A stretch of 40,876 bases of DNA from Butyrivibrio sp. (GTDB lineage: Bacteria; Bacillota; Clostridia; Lachnospirales; Lachnospiraceae): assembly GCA_024690485.1 (NCBI GenBank), contig JAILPB010000030.1, positions 1 to 40,876 on the forward strand, in the 5' to 3' direction. The number at the start of each line of letters is the position of its first letter. Within the stretch, counting starts at the first letter, position 1. The notes under the pieces are model-generated. The model searched no databases and was not told where the DNA came from. It worked only from the letters and a program-made list of their open reading frames with translations. Positions 8,699 to 17,480 of this stretch are shown one piece after another. Position numbers and translations under genes: made by a program.

Positions 8699-10063
8699 TT
8701 GGAGCACAAGAGAAGTTCATTTTCAGGGAAGATTGGATTTGTATTATCGGCGGCAGGCGCATCTGTCGGACTTGGGAACATATGGAGATTCCCTTATCTT
8801 TGCGCAAAATATGGTGGAGGAATATTCCTTCTTGTATATATCATTCTGACACTGACATTTGGATATACTATGATCATGGCTGAGACAGCTATCGGTCGTA
8901 AGACTAAAAAAAGCCCTGTTGGCGCATTTGATGCACTTAGTAACAGTAAGGCTATGACTATCGGTGGATGGATCAATGCTATTATTCCTATTCTTATAGT
9001 TCCTTATTATTCAGTTATCGGCGGATGGGTATGCAAATACCTTTATAGCTATATTATTGGAAGTTCTGCCGTGCCTGCACAAGATAATTTCTTCGTAAAC
9101 TTTATTACAGATGGTGCAAAAGCAGAATTTTGGTTTGTTGTATTTTCACTTCTTGTACTTGTTGTAATCTTTATGGGCGTAAGAAACGGTATCGAGCGTG
9201 TATCTAAGTTTATGATGCCTATTCTCGTAGTACTTGCTATTCTTATCTGCGTTTACTCAGTTACAAGACCGGGAGCTTTAGAGGGCGTAAAGTATCTCTT
9301 TATCCCTGATGTAAAGCATTTTTCATGGATGACAGTTGTTACAGCCATGGGCCAGATGTTCTACTCTCTCTCAATTGCTATGGGTATTCTTATTACATTT
9401 GGTTCTTACGTTAAAAAGGATGTCAGCATCGACGAATCCACAAGACAGGTTGAGTTCTTTGATACAGGTATCGCAGTACTTGCAAGCTTAATGATCATCC
9501 CTGCTGTATTTGCTTTTTCAGGCGGAGATCGTGAAAACCTTGCTAAAGGTCCTTCACTTATGTTCATCACTATGCCCAAGATCTTTGCAAGCATGGGCGT
9601 AGGTAGAGTTATTGGTATTCTGTTCTTTGCTCTCGTATTATTTGCAGCTGTAACAAGTGCTATTGCTCTTACAGAGAGTGCTGTTTCAACATTTTCGGAT
9701 GAGTTTAAATTTAGCCGAAGACGTGGCACTGTTTTCATGGGAATCATCATGGTAATCCTTGGAAGCTTATCTTCTCTTGGTAACGGACCTCTAGCTAACG
9801 TAACTATCTTTAAGATGCAGTTTTTGGATTTCTTTGATTTCATTACGAATTCAATCATGATGCCTATTGCTGCTCTTGCTACATGTATTCTCGTTACAAA
9901 GTATGTGACAATCGATGGCATTACAGAAGAAATCGAGCAGGACGGACATCCCTTCAAGAGAAAGAAGACCTTCTCCTTTATGATCAGATTCCTCTGCCCT
10001 ATCTTCGTTCTTATCATTTTGATAAGTTCAGTGCTTAATCTTCTTGGAATCATTTCTATGTAA
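8699..10063 (+). CDS. Sodium:neurotransmitter symporter (NSS) family transporter
   Basis: The likely start is the TTG at 8699-8701: TGGAGG lies 5 nt before it, and the same GGAGGTTGTT leader precedes the chemoreceptor ATG at 12588. An in-frame TTG at 8687 overlaps that ribosome site. The 454-residue protein has about eleven hydrophobic segments, the usual number for bacterial NSS proteins such as MhsT and Tyt1. The family signature GASVGLGNIWRFPYL in TM1 and the unwound TM6/TM8 regions are present. These proteins couple Na+ entry to uptake of amino acids or related amines; the substrate cannot be read from sequence. It is flanked by chemoreceptors, but no common operon is possible because they run the other way. 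No clear terminator separates it from the repeat-protein fragment downstream. Confidence 0.92.
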   Translation: MEHKRSSFSGKIGFVLSAAGASVGLGNIWRFPYLCAKYGGGIFLLVYIILTLTFGYTMIMAETAIGRKTKKSPVGAFDALSNSKAMTIGGWINAIIPILIVPYYSVIGGWVCKYLYSYIIGSSAVPAQDNFFVNFITDGAKAEFWFVVFSLLVLVVIFMGVRNGIERVSKFMMPILVVLAILICVYSVTRPGALEGVKYLFIPDVKHFSWMTVVTAMGQMFYSLSIAMGILITFGSYVKKDVSIDESTRQVEFFDTGIAVLASLMIIPAVFAFSGGDRENLAKGPSLMFITMPKIFASMGVGRVIGILFFALVLFAAVTSAIALTESAVSTFSDEFKFSRRRGTVFMGIIMVILGSLSSLGNGPLANVTIFKMQFLDFFDFITNSIMMPIAALATCILVTKYVTIDGITEEIEQDGHPFKRKKTFSFMIRFLCPIFVLIILISSVLNLLGIISM

Positions 10064-10144
10064 TATTGGATTTTATGCTTGAAAAATTATATATGTTAAG
10101 CTGATATGTACCCTCCATACAGGTCAAAACTGTAAGGCAGGTAA

Positions 10145-10468
10145 ATGCAGATGTTAAAGTATCAGCTCCTGTTGGAACACCTTTCTATTCCTGCAACAGT
10201 TAAGGAAATCGGAAGAAGCTCCTTTAAGAAATGTGAATTACTTACAAAGATTACAATTCCAAGCGGTGTTGTAAAAATTGATTCAAAGGCCTTTAGCGGA
10301 TGCTCAGAATTAAAGACAATTACCGTAAAATCAACTCAGATTAAATCTGTAGCTAAAAATGCATTTAGCGGCATCTCAGAGGACGCTAAATTAAAATATC
10401 CTAAGAGTAAGAAGAAATTATACTTAAAGCTCTTTGAAAAGAAAAAGGTAAAAACAACCAAGAAGTAA
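10145..10468 (+). pseudogene. Truncated BspA-like leucine-rich-repeat protein (C-terminal fragment)
   Basis: The open frame gives 107 residues with two or three BspA-type (LRR_5) repeats, for example LSIPATVKEIGRSSFKKC and ITIPSGVVKIDSKAFSGC, then a basic Lys-rich tail like those that end such surface proteins. There is no signal peptide and no good ribosome site before the ATG. The overlapping upstream frame reads VNADVKVSAPVGTPF before stopping, which looks like protein sequence and suggests a frameshift or junction near 10180. BspA-like proteins are normally secreted and several hundred residues long. Most likely a decayed remnant; a short cytosolic product cannot be excluded. Confidence 0.6.
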
Positions 10469-10483
10469 TTTCATCCATCATAA

Positions 10484-10526
10484 GAAAAAGCCATTACCGG
10501 GATCCTCCGGCAATGGCTTTTCTCTT
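10484..10526. terminator. Bidirectional intrinsic terminator between convergent genes
   Basis: AAAAGCCATT and CCGG pair with CCGG and AATGGCTTTT around GATCCT, with a single A/C mismatch. A-rich sequence before and T-rich sequence after allow it to work for the plus-strand repeat fragment and the minus-strand chemoreceptor ending at 10555. Confidence 0.85.
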
Positions 10527-10554
10527 TTCTTCTATTCTATTTATTTGGTTCTTC

Positions 10555-12588
10555 TTATTTAAAGAATTCCATGTCTTTACTGAGTTTAACAGCGATATCC
10601 TTAAGGGATTCAGCGGAGTTTGCAAGGGTTGTAACCGTTGCGGAAAGCTCCTGCATGGAAGCTCCGGTTTCCTCTGAGGATGCTGCGTTCTCCTGGCTTA
10701 TTGCGGAAAGTGAAGTCATTGCATCTGCTACGACGCCCTTAGCACTTACGCAGGAGCCTGCATCGGTTTCGATGCTCTTTACACTTACAACGGTTGATGA
10801 GATATCTTCAATCATTGTATGTACGCTCTCAACTGTCTCTCCGATAACCTTGGTCTGCTCCTCGTTATCGTTCTGGATCTCGGCAGCCATATCAACTGCT
10901 TCCTGAGACTGGGTAAGAAGTACGTCCATGACTCCTCTGATCTCATTAGTAAGGTTGTTTGAATCCTCAGCAAGCTTTCCGATTTCTTCAGCAACAACAG
11001 CAAATCCTTTTCCGGCTTCTCCTGCTCTAGCGGCCTCGATACTTGCATTAAGTGAAAGGAGGTTCGTCTGAGTAGCAATACTAGTGATTGCATCTACCTT
11101 ATTATTGATATCTTCTACAGAATTACTTGTAGCAGTAATTCTGTCAGTAATTGCATGGATCCTGTCACTTACTCTCTGAGCGCTCTCCTGCAAATCTTCA
11201 AGACTCTTAGCAGAAGTAGAACTTGCATTTTGCATTCTCTCTGCAAGGGAAGCCAGGTCATTTGTACTATTCTGCATGCTGGATGTAGCTTCGCCGATAT
11301 TTCCTACGTTAATAGTAACATCCTGAATTTCATCTGCCTGCTGGGTAGCTCCTGATGCAATCTCCTGAACGGCATTAGATACATCATCTGCTGTCTGGGA
11401 TATCTGATCAGCTGCTTCAGCAAGCTCCTCAGATGATACATTTACAGCCTTTGCTGATTCCTTGATGTTATTAACAATATCTCCAAGTGTATCGATAACC
11501 GAGTTTGTATTGTTTATCATATCTCCAAACTCGTCTTTTCTTGTGATGTACTTTTCAATAGGTTTAAAGATACCTGATGCCAGATTGTGAAGAGTTTCAT
11601 TAACTTCATGCATAGGACCTGTAAATGACCTTGCCATTCTAAATGAAAGAATTACAGCGATAATAGTCATGATAATGCCTATTGCTACGATGAAGTTGGC
11701 ACTCTTTTGGGCTGATGCAAGGGTCTTTGAATAATTTGATGATACAACTATGATCCAGCCTGTCTGAGGCTCCTGTCTGTAGGAAACAATCTCTTTTTCT
11801 GCGCCACTTCCCTCTACATAGGTTCCTGCGCCCTGGCTTACAAGGTTAAAGAATTGCTCTCCGCTTCTGTTATCCTCAGGATCATCAGCAGATATCTCTT
11901 TATCTGAATAAGCAATTACGATACCATTTTTATCTGTAATAAAGGCTGTCTGATATTCACTTACGTTTTCTGCAAGGAGTGCCTGAAGAACTGAAAGGTC
12001 ATAGCTTCTCTGAGCAACACCTATAACATCCTTATAACCAAGGTCATATACAGGAACAGCTGGAACAATGATTCTAGCACCTGTTGCTTTAGATACAAGG
12101 ACATCAGATAAATATTCTGTGCCCTTCATGGCTTCCTGGAAAAATTCACGCTCTGAAATATTAGACAGATTACCGCCGCCCGTTCTTACAAGCTGCTGTC
12201 CGTCACTTCCTGTTACTACGATTGCGTTTCCATCGTTAAAAGGCTTATTAACTGTATCAAGATACGCAATCATTTCATCAGGATTTCTTGATGCTTCATC
12301 CTTAACAAAGGCTATTGTATAAGGGTTATTTGCTACTGCTTCCAGAGCTCTAAGCTGCTGATTTATAACCGTAATAAATTCAGCTTCTACGATGGCAGCC
12401 TGCTTACTGTTAATGGTCTCAGCATCCTGAAGTCCTTTGTAGATTGAGTTCTCATAGCTTATAAAAATAGCAATTACAAGCGGAACTACTACAAGAATGA
12501 CCATAGTGATTATGAGCTTTGTCTTAACGCTGTTAAGGCCTTTCTTATCTTCTATTATTGGGGCTTCATTCAATCTTTCTTCTGACAT
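10555..12588 (-). CDS. Methyl-accepting chemotaxis protein with dCache_1 sensor, next to the sugar importer operon
   Basis: The ATG at 12586-12588 has TGGAGG 5 nt upstream; an in-frame TTG eight codons earlier would overlap the upstream U run. The 677-residue receptor has TM1 (about 24-45), a double Cache sensor (about 50-290) with an SEREFFQEA segment that recalls the RxWY/F motif of amino-acid-binding dCache domains, TM2 (about 300-322), HAMP, and a signalling domain with [20 protein letters not shown]. It lies 126 nt after the last gene of the sugar ABC operon on the same strand, separated by a terminator-like hairpin that abuts its ribosome site. The ligand is not known; linkage to sugar transport is inferred from position only. 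Confidence 0.95.
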   Translation of the reverse strand: MSEERLNEAPIIEDKKGLNSVKTKLIITMVILVVVPLVIAIFISYENSIYKGLQDAETINSKQAAIVEAEFITVINQQLRALEAVANNPYTIAFVKDEASRNPDEMIAYLDTVNKPFNDGNAIVVTGSDGQQLVRTGGGNLSNISEREFFQEAMKGTEYLSDVLVSKATGARIIVPAVPVYDLGYKDVIGVAQRSYDLSVLQALLAENVSEYQTAFITDKNGIVIAYSDKEISADDPEDNRSGEQFFNLVSQGAGTYVEGSGAEKEIVSYRQEPQTGWIIVVSSNYSKTLASAQKSANFIVAIGIIMTIIAVILSFRMARSFTGPMHEVNETLHNLASGIFKPIEKYITRKDEFGDMINNTNSVIDTLGDIVNNIKESAKAVNVSSEELAEAADQISQTADDVSNAVQEIASGATQQADEIQDVTINVGNIGEATSSMQNSTNDLASLAERMQNASSTSAKSLEDLQESAQRVSDRIHAITDRITATSNSVEDINNKVDAITSIATQTNLLSLNASIEAARAGEAGKGFAVVAEEIGKLAEDSNNLTNEIRGVMDVLLTQSQEAVDMAAEIQNDNEEQTKVIGETVESVHTMIEDISSTVVSVKSIETDAGSCVSAKGVVADAMTSLSAISQENAASSEETGASMQELSATVTTLANSAESLKDIAVKLSKDMEFFK

Positions 12589-12598
12589 AACAACCTCC

Positions 12599-12672
12599 AA
12601 AAAAATAAGCAAAACGCTATCACAATTTCGTCAATCCAAGATAATTATAACTATGGCAATAGCATTTTGCTT
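12599..12672 (-). terminator. Terminator or attenuator hairpin directly before the chemoreceptor ribosome site
   Basis: On the minus strand AAGCAAAATGCTAT (12672-12659) pairs with ATAGCGTTTTGCTT (12620-12607): 14 bp with one G-U pair and a 38-nt loop. The stem is followed by A and seven Ts, then GGAGG and the chemoreceptor start. It could end the ABC operon or control read-through into the receptor gene. Confidence 0.65.
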
Positions 12673-12714
12673 GATTTCTAGGGTTATTTAATTGTTTTTA
12701 TAAAACTTTAAGAA

Positions 12715-13755
12715 TTACGGTTCTTCGACCACGTACTCTTTTTCGTCAACTGTAATGCTGCTTACTGCATTTAATGAGCTAAAGAGCTTTTCGTCTACAT
12801 AATTAAACTTTTCCGGCGTTTCGCCTTTTTCCAGAGTTTCTACCAGTGCCTCTACTCTTGGTCCATGCAGAGGATTACACTCAGCTATGCATGAAATCTT
12901 GCCTTGTCTGCAATATTCCAATGAATCCTCGTTAACTCCATCAAAGGAGACCACCATGATCTCGCCGTTCTTGATGTTAGGACCAACTCTTTTTCCTGCA
13001 CTTTCAAGAGCATCGATCGCGCCCATGGCTTCGTTGTCGTTTTCGCAGTAAACAATATTTATATTGTCATATCCCTTAAGAAGGGCTGCCATAACTTCCT
13101 TTCCTTTACTTTCCGTAAAGTCACCCGTAACTTCAGCCATCAGATCCCAGCCATATTCCCTTGAGGCATTGGCAAGTGCTCTGGTTCTACCAATCTGAGC
13201 CGTTGAACCGATAGTTCCCTGAATATTTACAATATGAAGTTCGTCTCCTGTAATCCCCCTTCTGTCAGCGAAGGCTTTTATCCAGGCACACATCTTTTTG
13301 CCTTCAAGTTCGAAATCAGAACCAACCCAGCATGAATACAGATTTTTATCAGAGGCATTTACTCTTCTGTCTACAAGAATAACAGGAATCTCGGCTTCTT
13401 TTGCTTCTTGAAGAACAGAGTCCCAGCCATCCTCCATTGCCGGAGCAAGGACTATATAGTCGACGTCCTGCTGTATAAACATACGAATGGATGTTATCTG
13501 ATTTGCCTGTTTTTGTTGGCCGTTTTTATAGATGAGGTTGTAGCCGTTTTCTTTTGTAAAGGCACTCAGCATGGACTCTGTATTAGTATTTCTCCAGTCG
13601 GATTCTGCTCCCAGCTGGGAAAAACCTACAGTAATTAGACCTGTGTCTATGGAAACCTGTTCCTTTTTAGCTTCTTTTGATGTACTACTACCACAGCTTG
13701 TGATTATCGCAAGCATGAGGAGTATTGCCACTGATGATTGAAAAAATCTCTTCAT
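12715..13755 (-). CDS. ytfQ: YtfQ-like sugar-binding lipoprotein (second binding protein of the operon)
   Basis: The 346-residue product has a lipoprotein signal (lipobox ITS|C, cysteine about residue 21) and a Peripla_BP_4-type fold. It resembles E. coli YtfQ, the galactofuranose-binding protein: VGFSQLGAESDWRNTN, the NGQQKQANQ segment, DGWDSVLQEAKEAEIPV, VDRR, IQGTIGS, GDFTESKGKEVM and a CNPLHGP segment all fall in family order, including the ligand-contacting Arg of the ESxWR motif. It starts 1 nt after the YjfF-like permease stop, so it is the last gene of the importer operon. A start this close, with only a weak ribosome site, suggests translational coupling. Sugar specificity (galactofuranose or another furanose/pentose) is inferred from family only. 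Confidence 0.88.
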   Translation of the reverse strand: MKRFFQSSVAILLMLAIITSCGSSTSKEAKKEQVSIDTGLITVGFSQLGAESDWRNTNTESMLSAFTKENGYNLIYKNGQQKQANQITSIRMFIQQDVDYIVLAPAMEDGWDSVLQEAKEAEIPVILVDRRVNASDKNLYSCWVGSDFELEGKKMCAWIKAFADRRGITGDELHIVNIQGTIGSTAQIGRTRALANASREYGWDLMAEVTGDFTESKGKEVMAALLKGYDNINIVYCENDNEAMGAIDALESAGKRVGPNIKNGEIMVVSFDGVNEDSLEYCRQGKISCIAECNPLHGPRVEALVETLEKGETPEKFNYVDEKLFSSLNAVSSITVDEKEYVVEEP

Positions 13756-13756
13756 G

Positions 13757-14785
13757 TTAATTCTTAAGCGCTCTCTTTTTCTGTGCCATTACAACACTCT
13801 GTATAAGAAGGAAGATGCAAAGCATAGCAGCAATTGTGATACCGGTCCACCAAGCCTGATCAAGACCTGCTGATGAAACGATATTCTGGATAGTGCTAAG
13901 AGAAAGAACACCAAAGAGGGTTCCTATGATATTACCAACACCACCTGTAAGCATTGTTCCGCCGATGATAGATGATGCGATAGCGTTCATTTCCATACCC
14001 ATTGCATGGGATGCAGAACCTGATCCTGCGTGCAGGAAGTATACATAGCCTGCAATACCTGCAAGTTCACTGCAGATAAGATGCGAAATGAACTTTGTCT
14101 TCTTAACATTAAGGCCAAGCATAAGTGCGCTCTGCTTATTTCCTCCAACTGCGTAAAAGCTTCTTCCAAGCTTTGTATAGCGAAGTACCAGGAATAATAA
14201 TACCACAATGATGAGTGCTACGATTACACCAATTTCAACATATGCTGGAACATAAATACCCTTTTTATTTACGGATCCCATGCCGGGTACGTAAATTCTT
14301 GTAAGTTTAAGAGCTGTAAATTCCTCATCTGCTACGTTGAAAGGTGCAGTATTTACGATCGTTGTCATACCTCTTGCAAAGAACATTCCTGCAAGGGATA
14401 CAATGAATGGCTGAATATCAAGATAAGCAACCAAAAATCCCTGAATAAGGCCATAAGCAAGACCAATTCCAAGAGCTATAAGAATTGAGCCAAGGATGCT
14501 TCCATCGTGATAATCAAGGTATACAGCACAGCACATGGAAACAAGTGCTACAACGCCACCTACGGAGATATCGATTCCACCGGTTATCATTACAACGCTC
14601 ATTCCGCAGGCCGTAATGATAAGAGCTGCATTAAGGTTTAAGATGTTAAAGAACATCTGAGGCTTTGTAAAGCCGCCGCCCTGGAAAATGATAGCTCCAA
14701 TATACATAAGGAAAAAGATAACTATGGTGATTGTCAACAGGAGGCCTGTGTCGCTCATTTTATGAAAGATACTTTTCTTTTTCAT
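13757..14785 (-). CDS. yjfF: YjfF-like sugar ABC transporter permease
   Basis: This 342-residue membrane protein of the BPD_transp_2 (RbsC-type) family has about nine or ten hydrophobic segments. It has the family motif MITGGIDISVGG, and FIVSLAGMFFARGMTTIV, FYAVGGNKQSALMLGLNV and the C-terminal QAWWTGITIAAML closely parallel E. coli YjfF. It starts directly after the stop of the other permease, with AGGAGGTGG as ribosome site. With the YtfT-like subunit it should form the heterodimeric channel of the importer in the cytoplasmic membrane. The assignment to the YtfQRT-YjfF subgroup is fairly secure because all four parts occur together. Confidence 0.9.
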   Translation of the reverse strand: MKKKSIFHKMSDTGLLLTITIVIFFLMYIGAIIFQGGGFTKPQMFFNILNLNAALIITACGMSVVMITGGIDISVGGVVALVSMCCAVYLDYHDGSILGSILIALGIGLAYGLIQGFLVAYLDIQPFIVSLAGMFFARGMTTIVNTAPFNVADEEFTALKLTRIYVPGMGSVNKKGIYVPAYVEIGVIVALIIVVLLFLVLRYTKLGRSFYAVGGNKQSALMLGLNVKKTKFISHLICSELAGIAGYVYFLHAGSGSASHAMGMEMNAIASSIIGGTMLTGGVGNIIGTLFGVLSLSTIQNIVSSAGLDQAWWTGITIAAMLCIFLLIQSVVMAQKKRALKN

Positions 14786-15871
14786 TTAAGCCACCTCCTT
14801 CTTCGCGGGTTTTACTTTTTTAGTGAGCTGATTCATCTTCTCTCTTACTGTAGGTGCTGAGAATACTACAAGAAGGATTACAACTACAGCCTTGTATGCA
14901 GCAAGTGCATCAGACTGAACATTGAACTTATAAAGTGTTGTAGTAAGGAACTGAATTACATAAGCACCAAGTATTGAAGCCCACATATTAAACTTACCGC
15001 CGGAAAGAGCATTTCCGCCAAGAGCAACTGCAAGAATAGCATCCATCTCGATATCCTTTGCAATTACTGAGTAGTTGATGGTAGAAAGTCTGCTGACCTT
15101 GATAAGCGCTGCAACTGCTACGCAAAGTCCAAGGATTACAAATGCAAGGAACTTTATAAAGGTAGGGTTGATACCGTTAAGTCTTGAAGAACTCTCATTG
15201 ATACCAACTGCCTGAGTATAAAGTCCAAGGTTTGTAAACTTAAGTACAAGAGCAATTACAATGATGCAGGCAATTACAATAAATACTGTTGTAGGAATAG
15301 GGCATCCCGGAATAAATCCGCCAAAGTATGCAAACTTAGGATCAGGAACGATTGGCAGCTCGTTGTTATTGATCCATGCTGCAATTGAACGTCCTGCTGT
15401 AAAGAGTATCAGCGTTGCGATCATGGGCTGAATCTTAAATACAGATACCAACATACCGTTGAAAGCTCCGCAAAGCATACCTACAACACATGCTACTAAA
15501 AACGCAACTATGATAGGTGCCTGAAGCTCTGTAGGTCTTGCCTGTCCTCCGCAGAGAACTCTAAGCATGGCAGATCCTGCAATAGCTATGGTTGCACCAA
15601 CTGAAATATCCTGTCCCCCTGAAGCCGCAGTCACAAGCGTCATTCCAATAGCTAAAATTCCAAGCTCAGAGCCGTAATCAAGGATTGTGATAAGGTAGCC
15701 TGAAAGTACAGTATTTCCGGCATTATTGATTACGGGTGTGATCTTAAAGAAACCAGGGTCATTGATCAGATTTATTACCGCCAAAAGGATAATAGCGATG
15801 ATCGGAATAAAAAGCTGATTCCCTGTAAGCCTTTTTAACAGGCTTTCTTTATTTTTTATATTCTTACTCAT
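14786..15871 (-). CDS. ytfT: YtfT-like sugar ABC transporter permease
   Basis: The 361-residue product is a second BPD_transp_2 permease. It shares LAIGMTLVTA, GGQDISVGATIAIAG, KIQPMIATLILFTAGRSIA, AVGINESSSRLNGIN and ALGGNALSGGKFNM with the YtfT subgroup in the expected order. Its ATG overlaps the stop of the ATPase gene by 4 nt (ATGA), so translation of the two is coupled. It pairs with the YjfF-like permease encoded next. In the family motif a Gln replaces the second residue of the usual GGIDISVG (GGQDISVG), a small but visible deviation. Confidence 0.9.
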   Translation of the reverse strand: MSKNIKNKESLLKRLTGNQLFIPIIAIILLAVINLINDPGFFKITPVINNAGNTVLSGYLITILDYGSELGILAIGMTLVTAASGGQDISVGATIAIAGSAMLRVLCGGQARPTELQAPIIVAFLVACVVGMLCGAFNGMLVSVFKIQPMIATLILFTAGRSIAAWINNNELPIVPDPKFAYFGGFIPGCPIPTTVFIVIACIIVIALVLKFTNLGLYTQAVGINESSSRLNGINPTFIKFLAFVILGLCVAVAALIKVSRLSTINYSVIAKDIEMDAILAVALGGNALSGGKFNMWASILGAYVIQFLTTTLYKFNVQSDALAAYKAVVVILLVVFSAPTVREKMNQLTKKVKPAKKEVA

Positions 15872-17382
15872 ACGTTACTCTCCCCTGCGATTGTGCTCAT
15901 GATCTTATTCTGAGTAAGGTCTTCACCAGATAGTTCCCCAACCACCTTCCTGTCTCTCATTACGATCAGTCTTGAGCACGTTCTAAGCATTTCATCTGTC
16001 TCAGAAGAAATGAAAGTTACACTCATTCCACCTTTTGCCAGTTCTAATACAAGTTTCTGAATATCAACCTTTGTTCCTACGTCGATACCTCTTGTAGGCT
16101 CATCAAGGATGAGATACTCAGGATGCATCAAAAGCCATCTTGCAAGAATTACCTTCTGCTGGTTACCACCTGATAAGCTCTTAATAGGTGTGTCAGCTGA
16201 AGCAGTCTTAATATTAAGCTTTTTGATATATTCGTCTGCAAAAGCATAAGCCTCTGCTTTACTAAAGGGCTTAAAGAACCCTTTAAGTACCTGAAGTGCA
16301 AGGATGATGTTATCTCTTACGGAAAGATCTCCGATTATACCATCAACCTTTCTGTCCTCAGGAAGATAAGCAATTCCGTTCCTCATGGCATCAAGAGGTT
16401 TGTTAATCTTAACGTCCTTGCCATGCATCTTTACAGTACCCTTAAGAACTCTGTCTGCTCCAAATATTGCTCTTACGCATTCGCTTCTACCGGAACCAAG
16501 AAGTCCTGTAAATCCGTTAACTTCACCCTTTTTAATATAGAAATCAAAGGGCTTAATACCTGCATTACTCTGCAGTTCCCTAGCGTCAAATATATGCTCA
16601 TCAGCGTCAGCGCCCTCGTAGGATCCGCCTTCGCCTTTGATATCTGAAAGGTCATCCATCTCTTTACCAAGCATCTTGGCAACAAGCTTAACTCTTGGAA
16701 GATCTTTGATTTCATATTCTCCAACAAGCTGACCGTCTCTAAGGACAGTTATTTTGTCGCAAACTTCATAAACCTGATCCAGGAAATGAGTAACGAAGAT
16801 AATTCCAACACCTCTCTTTTTAAGACCTCTCATAAGGTTAAAGAGCTTCTCAACTTCCTGCTCATCAAGTGAAGATGTAGGTTCATCTAAAATAAGAACC
16901 TTACATTCCATGTCCACTGCTCTTGCTATGGCAACCATCTGCTGAACCGCAATTGAACAGCTTCCGAGCTGCTGGGTAGCCTTGGCAGGTATCTCCAATA
17001 AACTAAGGAGCTTGTCAGCATCCTCACTCATTTTTTTCCAATTTGTAATGTTGCCCTTTGTTCTTCCGATATACATATTCTCTGCAACCGTAAGATTAGG
17101 GCAAAGTGTTATTTCCTGATAAACAGTACTAATACCACATTTTTGAGCATCCTGAGGAGAATGGATTGCTACCTCTCCCTGACCCTCAAGTGTGATGGTA
17201 CCGGCATCTTTTGAATATACTCCGGTCAATACCTTTATCAGTGTAGATTTTCCGGCACCATTTTCTCCCATAAGAGCATGAATCTCTCCCTTATTCAGAG
17301 AAAAATCAACATTCTGTAATGCTTTGACGCCAGGAAAAGATTTATTGATGCCCCTCATCTCGAGCACTCTATTATCATCCAC
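15868..17382 (-). CDS. ytfR: YtfR-like sugar ABC transporter ATP-binding protein (two ATPase domains)
   Basis: The GTG at 17380-17382 is the best start: GAGGT lies 7 nt upstream, and the 504-residue product matches the usual length of about 500. An upstream in-frame GTG at 17439 falls in an intercistronic hairpin and would add 19 atypical residues. The first ATPase half has Walker A GENGAGKST, a CSIAVQQ signature and Walker B LILDEPTSSLD. The second has the degenerate Walker A GLLGSGRSE typical of sugar importers, LSGGNQQKV and LILDEPTRGIDVG. It powers the permease pair from the cytoplasmic side. It overlaps the next gene by 4 nt. Confidence 0.93.
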   Translation of the reverse strand: MDDNRVLEMRGINKSFPGVKALQNVDFSLNKGEIHALMGENGAGKSTLIKVLTGVYSKDAGTITLEGQGEVAIHSPQDAQKCGISTVYQEITLCPNLTVAENMYIGRTKGNITNWKKMSEDADKLLSLLEIPAKATQQLGSCSIAVQQMVAIARAVDMECKVLILDEPTSSLDEQEVEKLFNLMRGLKKRGVGIIFVTHFLDQVYEVCDKITVLRDGQLVGEYEIKDLPRVKLVAKMLGKEMDDLSDIKGEGGSYEGADADEHIFDARELQSNAGIKPFDFYIKKGEVNGFTGLLGSGRSECVRAIFGADRVLKGTVKMHGKDVKINKPLDAMRNGIAYLPEDRKVDGIIGDLSVRDNIILALQVLKGFFKPFSKAEAYAFADEYIKKLNIKTASADTPIKSLSGGNQQKVILARWLLMHPEYLILDEPTRGIDVGTKVDIQKLVLELAKGGMSVTFISSETDEMLRTCSRLIVMRDRKVVGELSGEDLTQNKIMSTIAGESNV

Positions 17383-17416
17383 CGGCAATACCTCGTATTC
17401 TTTCTTTTCATGAAAT

Positions 17417-17444
17417 GCGCGGTGGGCTATGAACCGCACCGCGC
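17417..17444 (-). other. GC-rich intercistronic hairpin between binding protein and ATPase genes
   Basis: GCGCGGTG pairs with CACCGCGC around a 12-nt interior, unusually GC-rich for this window. No U run follows on the minus strand, so it is not a typical terminator. In many binding-protein operons such hairpins protect the abundant upstream mRNA from 3' decay; that role is inferred here. Confidence 0.6.
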
Positions 17445-17480
17445 TATAGATTCTTTTATTTTTGGTGATTTACGGTTTAA

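Noticed and set aside
9406-10053. Long minus-strand open frame inside the symporter gene
   Set aside because: It is a shadow of the symporter coding sequence, which has clear membrane segments and family motifs on the plus strand.
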